This document shows, piece by piece, positions 7,389-10,468 of a stretch of DNA of 10,468 nt. Within the stretch, counting starts at the first letter, position 1. Each line of letters starts with the position of its first letter. The notes under the pieces are model-generated. The model saw nothing but the letters and a program-made list of their open reading frames with translations, made no database searches and was not told the origin of the DNA. A program made the position numbers and the translations under genes. The DNA is taken from positions 213,875-224,342 of the forward strand of contig CAMPET010000091.1 in assembly GCA_946803715.1 (NCBI GenBank), written 5' to 3'. Source of the DNA: Beroe ovata (taxonomy: Eukaryota > Ctenophora > Nuda > Beroida > Beroidae).

Positions 7389-7637
7389 TGGTTGTTTCAA
7401 TTTCAGGTTTTATTCACAACTCTTAAATATGAGCTGATAATAATGATTTTAATAATTTGTCACAATGGATTGGACAATCATCAGGCAATGTAATTTTATT
7501 TACAACATGGATGCTGTAGATAATAAACTTGATGTGAGATAATAAACTTTCTTAATTTTTAATTTTGATAGTTTCAACAGGTTGGAATTTCCTAGAGATA
7601 ATTTATAGTTAATCCTGCTACTCATTCACCATAGATC
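7389..7637 (+). promoter_or_regulatory. AT-rich leader region of NELFA
   Basis: AT-rich, with no coding frame. A plausible acceptor (TAGTTTCAACAG) ends at about 7580, so a 5' UTR intron is possible. The NELFA start is fixed by an in-frame TAG two codons upstream of the ATG. The context ATC-ATG-G has A at -3 and G at +4, a strong initiation setting. Confidence 0.35.
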
Positions 7638-8879
7638 ATGGACACCTGCAGACTCCTTCATAATAAACTGCATTCAGCTGACCAATGGACTGGTGAAAAT
7701 ATAGCCTCATCATTGACGCCTGAGTTTTGTTCTAATATTGTATCATGCTACTCTAGTCTTGAACCTCAGGTGAAGAATAAATTACTACTTGCAACCCTCA
7801 ACATGCCACACAAAATGGTAGAAAATGCATCTTCTGAGCTACAAGAAATGTTTTCCAAGGGTGAAAATGACTCAGATGAATGGTCAAGAGTATTATCAAA
7901 AATGCTCAAGAAATATCCAAAAGATGGTAAAATATCTACTGATTTTGATGATGTAAACTGGCAGGATGCCATAAAGAACATTTCAAATCTCCTCATTGAA
8001 CCTGCAAGTGCTAATCTGAGGCCTCTTGAGAGATTGTATATGAATACTGGCTCTTCAGGGAAGGTTGCTCCTACACAACACTTCAAGTTCAAGACAAAGC
8101 ATAAGTCATCAATAGCAAGGTCTGAGCTCTTAGCTAAGGGAAGGGAGCTTCAAGAACAGCGTAAGAGAGATGAGGAGCTGAAGTCTCGAGATGAAGTTTC
8201 TATCCCTCAATATCGTGGACAGACCACTGCTGTTCCAACTCCTGCTGCCAGAAAACCAGTATCAAATATCGACTACAAGCCTGCTTATAGACCTAAAGAA
8301 GAGTATGGTATAAAGATATTAGATATGGATGAAGCTCCTATGCCTGAGCCAAGAAAAAGGAGAAGGGTAAATGATCGTCTGAAATCTCAAGAAGCTGAAG
8401 AAGCTGAAACTCCCCCTGCAGATCAAGAACCATCTTTTCAAGATTTCCTGCACAAAGGGCACAACTCTTCCTTCAATTTGTACCAGGGGTCAGATAAACC
8501 ACCACCAACTCCTAAACTTGATGATGCTTACCAAGTCAATTCATTTGCACCAGCCCAGTCACTTTTATCACCAACTCTGGGGCTTGACTATCAAGCTTCA
8601 TTCTTAGATCCTGATACCCTGAAATCACTGCACAGTGTATTGGAAAAAAGTAACAGGCTCATTGAAACTGATCAAGCAATAATTGTCAATTTTCTCAAGG
8701 GAAACAGAATTAATCCAAGTCCAGAGAAAGGCTCAATTGTAACCATTCTATTGAACAGTGATGTTGAAACTGATGTTGAGGGTAGAAATTGTCTTGTAGA
8801 AATTCTATTTGAAATGAACTATGAAACAGGAAGGTGGAGGAGACTGAAGAGGCAGTCAGCATACACCTTAAACCCTTGA
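7638..8879 (+). CDS. NELFA: negative elongation factor A (NELF-A)
   Basis: Complete single-exon coding region of 413 codons. NELF-A is a subunit of the four-part NELF complex, which with DSIF holds RNA polymerase II in promoter-proximal pausing in the nucleus. Family hallmarks seen: LLHNKL near residue 6; NKLLLATLNMPHK in the NELF-C-binding N-terminal helical domain; QHFKFKTKHKSSIARSELL around 146-165, matching the conserved basic segment; GIKILDMDE followed by PRKRRR near 237, a nuclear-localisation-like cluster; and the conserved C-terminal block with FLKGNRINPSP near 351 and FEMNYETGRWRRLKR near 391. Human NELF-A is about 528 residues. The difference lies in a shorter Pro/Ser/Thr-rich linker, while both conserved ends are intact. 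The neighbours are a divergent Ig gene and a same-strand Frizzled-type gene 272 bp downstream. No AATAAA was seen after the stop. The call is close to certain. Confidence 0.97.
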   Translation: MDTCRLLHNKLHSADQWTGENIASSLTPEFCSNIVSCYSSLEPQVKNKLLLATLNMPHKMVENASSELQEMFSKGENDSDEWSRVLSKMLKKYPKDGKISTDFDDVNWQDAIKNISNLLIEPASANLRPLERLYMNTGSSGKVAPTQHFKFKTKHKSSIARSELLAKGRELQEQRKRDEELKSRDEVSIPQYRGQTTAVPTPAARKPVSNIDYKPAYRPKEEYGIKILDMDEAPMPEPRKRRRVNDRLKSQEAEEAETPPADQEPSFQDFLHKGHNSSFNLYQGSDKPPPTPKLDDAYQVNSFAPAQSLLSPTLGLDYQASFLDPDTLKSLHSVLEKSNRLIETDQAIIVNFLKGNRINPSPEKGSIVTILLNSDVETDVEGRNCLVEILFEMNYETGRWRRLKRQSAYTLNP

Positions 8880-9151
8880 AGACAAAGGAGTGCATGGTAG
8901 GTATTGCAGGCTGTGGTTAGGTTTTGCTAGATATTATTGTTTACAAAGACTTACCGTAAACTTCATCAATCTTTCTTCTGTGAATCATAGACTAGGGATT
9001 TGGCAACCCATTTGATCTCAAAACCTTCATGAATACTTGTCTCGTTATTTGTTTCATTCCACCTCGGATTCATGCGAAAATTTGCTGTTATACTCCTAAC
9101 AATTCGTGTTCTTCTCACTTGGCTCTGATCCTATCGATTCATTCTTTAGGA
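8880..9151 (+). other. NELFA 3' UTR and upstream region of the CRD gene
   Basis: Only 272 bp separate the NELFA stop from the next start codon. I see no canonical AATAAA or ATTAAA signal, so NELFA must use a variant signal or end inside the next gene's leader. A frame open from 9029 runs into the CRD start, but its Cys/Ile-rich peptide has no conserved features and is treated as leader. Confidence 0.5.
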
Positions 9152-9681
9152 ATGGCATTTATTATTCCAGTGCTGACAATATCCTTGTTGCCGTTCCTGT
9201 CCAGTGGCTCGGAACACTGCGAACTAATAAGCCCTGAAGTTAAAAAGGTCTGTGTGTTGACATTTCTGATTCTGAATATAACTGTAGTTCTCAGCACAAC
9301 CTCTTAAAGATTGGTATTTGTGCCGTTGTAATAATTTTATCTAAGCAGCATAGGCATATTTCAATCGTTCATGATTATTATGTTACCAGGAGCTGTGTAC
9401 ATTTGAATCTAAAATCACCAAAGTGCAGTTTCCCAACATCCTTGGTATGGAGACGCAGGTAGGACTGTTTGTATCCTACAGATCGTTCAACCGTATTGTG
9501 GGAATGACGGAGAGATTAATCATTTCAAATCGCAGCAAGAAGCTATCGATGGGCTGAAAGGGTTTGAGTTGCTGCTCACAACTGAACAGGACTGTTCAAG
9601 TCAGCTCGAATTCTTCCTCTGCCACACCTACCTGCCCATTTGCAACCCTGAAAATAAGAATCACATCATCAAACCCTGCAG
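9152..9681 (+). CDS. Frizzled or secreted Frizzled-related protein, N-terminal CRD (partial)
   Basis: Three exons give 103 residues plus two bases: 9152-9247, 9390-9458 and 9536-9681 (introns of 142 and 77 nt). Residues 1-20 are a signal peptide (MAFIIPVLTISLLPFLSS). A Wnt-binding cysteine-rich domain starts immediately: CELI (Cys23), ELC (Cys35), FPNILGMETQ matching the family PNxLGHETQ, QEAIDGLKGF, QDC (Cys75), LEFFLCHTYLPIC (Cys84, Cys91) and IKPC (Cys103). These are the first six of the ten CRD cysteines, in order. The exon 2-3 join restores ETQ-QEA exactly where Frizzleds read ETQREA. Exon 3 ends at CAG|GTGAGA in phase 2. The ATG at 9152 has G at -3 and +4. The first donor (AAG|GTCTGT) is weak. 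Missing are the last four cysteines and any seven-pass membrane region, so Frizzled and sFRP cannot be told apart. Confidence 0.85.
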
Positions 9682-9950
9682 GTGAGAGGGAAATGGTGTG
9701 TTATACTCATTCGTGCAGGAATTGCCATTTCCTGTACCGTCAAAATCCCACTCTATCTCTTATCAGATTACAGCAGTATTGTTATTGCTCAGGTGCTGTG
9801 ATATAATTAGCCGTGCAATATGATCGTATGATTTATGATTAATCAAGTCACCATCATATTTGTTCGGAAAACTTCATCGTCAAATTTAATTTCATCGAAT
9901 GCTCGTCGCTGACATAAGCATTGACTGGCCTAGAATAGTACCTACTTCAT

Positions 9951-9969
9951 CAATGTACAGTGTACATTG
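9951..9969. repeat. perfect palindrome, 9-bp arms
   Basis: CAATGTACA, a single G, TGTACATTG. It is a compact dyad in non-coding sequence 3' of the recognised CRD exons. It resembles a dimeric transcription-factor site in form, but I do not recognise the factor. Confidence 0.9.
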
Positions 9970-10104
9970 TACTAGTCAACGCACAAACTTTGTGTGTAGT
10001 CTAAAACAGCGAGTTTAATTGGTATCTAATTGCATCTATTTGGTGGTTGTAGACTTGCGTAATTGTTTCACCCCTAGCAATGTAACGTATCACTAGCCTG
10101 CTGG

Positions 10105-10122
10105 CTACTATAAATATAGTAG
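10105..10122. repeat. palindrome containing TATAAATA
   Basis: CTACTATA, AA, TATAGTAG: 8-bp arms around a TATA-box-like core. Flanking TAGCC and GGCTA add further dyad pairing with a bulge. It could be a core promoter for something to the right or just a chance dyad. No start codon with a credible frame follows within the window. Confidence 0.75.
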
Positions 10123-10430
10123 GGCTACACAGGAGTATTTTCTAGCATACACGTGGATGAGAAAGTGATGAGAAATTTCCGAGGTATGCAGGCGGACGTT
10201 AAAATGTGGATTACTTTTCCCGGAAGTGTTATAATTGAAGATGGGAATTGAAAGAGAATTATGTGGATGGAAATTGGAATTTTTCGCAGTAGGTTATTGT
10301 GAACTATCATGGGTAAATCAGTCCGTGTAGACTATAAAGTATAGGGGTTGAGGGAGGTGAGAATTGTGTTGTGGATGTATTGGCAATGAAATCAGTGAAG
10401 CCATCCTTCATATCAAATTATCATGTGAAT

Positions 10431-10468
10431 GTGTGTGTGTGTGAGTGTGTTTGTGTGTGTGTGTGTGT
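10431..10468. repeat. (GT)n microsatellite at the right edge
   Basis: GT dinucleotide run with two single-base interruptions (GTGAGT, GTTTGT), reaching the last base. Its full length is unknown because the window ends inside it. Confidence 0.96.

Larger units (their letters stand above)
9682..10430 (+). other. intron or downstream sequence of the CRD gene; no further exon supported
   Basis: I searched for the remaining CRD pattern (RxxC, a later GC, WPxxLxC). The best acceptor after exon 3 ends at 9766 (TATCTCTTATCAG, an 85-nt intron) and continues RLQQYCYCSG before a stop at about 9802-9804. It does not fit the CRD cysteine spacing well. A WPRIV segment near 9920 is followed by Cys too late. 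The gene most likely continues past the right edge, though truncation cannot be excluded. Confidence 0.4.

Noticed and set aside
7766-8092. 108-codon minus-strand frame inside NELFA
   Set aside because: Antisense shadow of the conserved NELF-A N-terminal coding sequence.
9029-9151. In-frame 41-codon extension upstream of the CRD start
   Set aside because: The downstream ATG at 9152 directly begins a standard signal peptide with good context. The extension would bury it and has no conserved features.
9481-9535. Earlier acceptor for CRD exon 3 after TCCTACAG at 9480
   Set aside because: It would give a 22-nt intron and insert about 18 residues into the conserved ETQ-QEA junction.
9564-9806. 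80-codon plus-strand frame overlapping CRD exon 3
   Set aside because: It is in a different frame from the recognised CRD sequence in exon 3. Its downstream part needs a 39-nt intron to connect, which is too short.
9889-10018. Frame containing WPRIV as a possible C-terminal CRD segment
   Set aside because: The CRD needs Cys four to five residues after WP. Here it is more than ten, and no acceptor in the required phase was found.
1-10468. CRISPR array, tRNA, rRNA or prokaryotic mobile element
   Set aside because: No spacer-separated repeats, cloverleaf sequences or bacterial gene features were seen. All tandem repeats here are simple satellites.

Overview
The window is animal genomic DNA, most likely from an early-branching metazoan with a compact genome such as a demosponge. 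The evidence is spliced genes with GT-AG introns of about 77-250 nt, genes a few hundred bases apart, an immunoglobulin-domain protein with a signal peptide, a Frizzled-type cysteine-rich domain, and the animal transcription-pausing factor NELF-A. There are also CA/GT and CATA microsatellites, one N, and no prokaryotic features. The sponge assignment is an inference from compactness and protein style, not from a diagnostic marker.

Layout. Positions 1-265 are microsatellite. On the minus strand, 6408 down to 3872 carries nine exons that join in one open frame (1588 nt, 529 codons plus one base). They encode a signal peptide and four immunoglobulin-like domains. A fifth immunoglobulin domain lies in two further minus-strand exons (1625-1218) with a compatible splice phase. 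It is either the next domain of the same gene across a 2.2-kb intron or part of a second gene. No stop codon, membrane segment or cytoplasmic tail was found, so the 3' end is missing. The 2.2-kb gap holds microsatellites and some weak coding-looking pieces on the plus strand.

From 6409 to 7637 lies the region between the immunoglobulin gene and a divergently transcribed NELFA gene. It contains a 16-bp tandem repeat, a CpG-rich block bounded by two diverged direct repeats, and a long AT-rich palindrome. NELFA (7638-8879, plus strand) is a complete intronless coding region of 413 codons and is the firmest call. Only 272 bp after its stop, a plus-strand secreted or membrane Wnt-pathway gene begins (9152 onward). 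Its signal peptide and the first 103 residues of a Frizzled/sFRP cysteine-rich domain come from three small exons, and the remainder was not found before the right edge. The window ends in a GT microsatellite.

The genes do not form a pathway. NELFA is nuclear housekeeping machinery, and the two flanking genes are cell-surface or secreted proteins for recognition and signalling. Splice sites were chosen by eye from consensus, phase continuity and domain logic. No transcript evidence was available.
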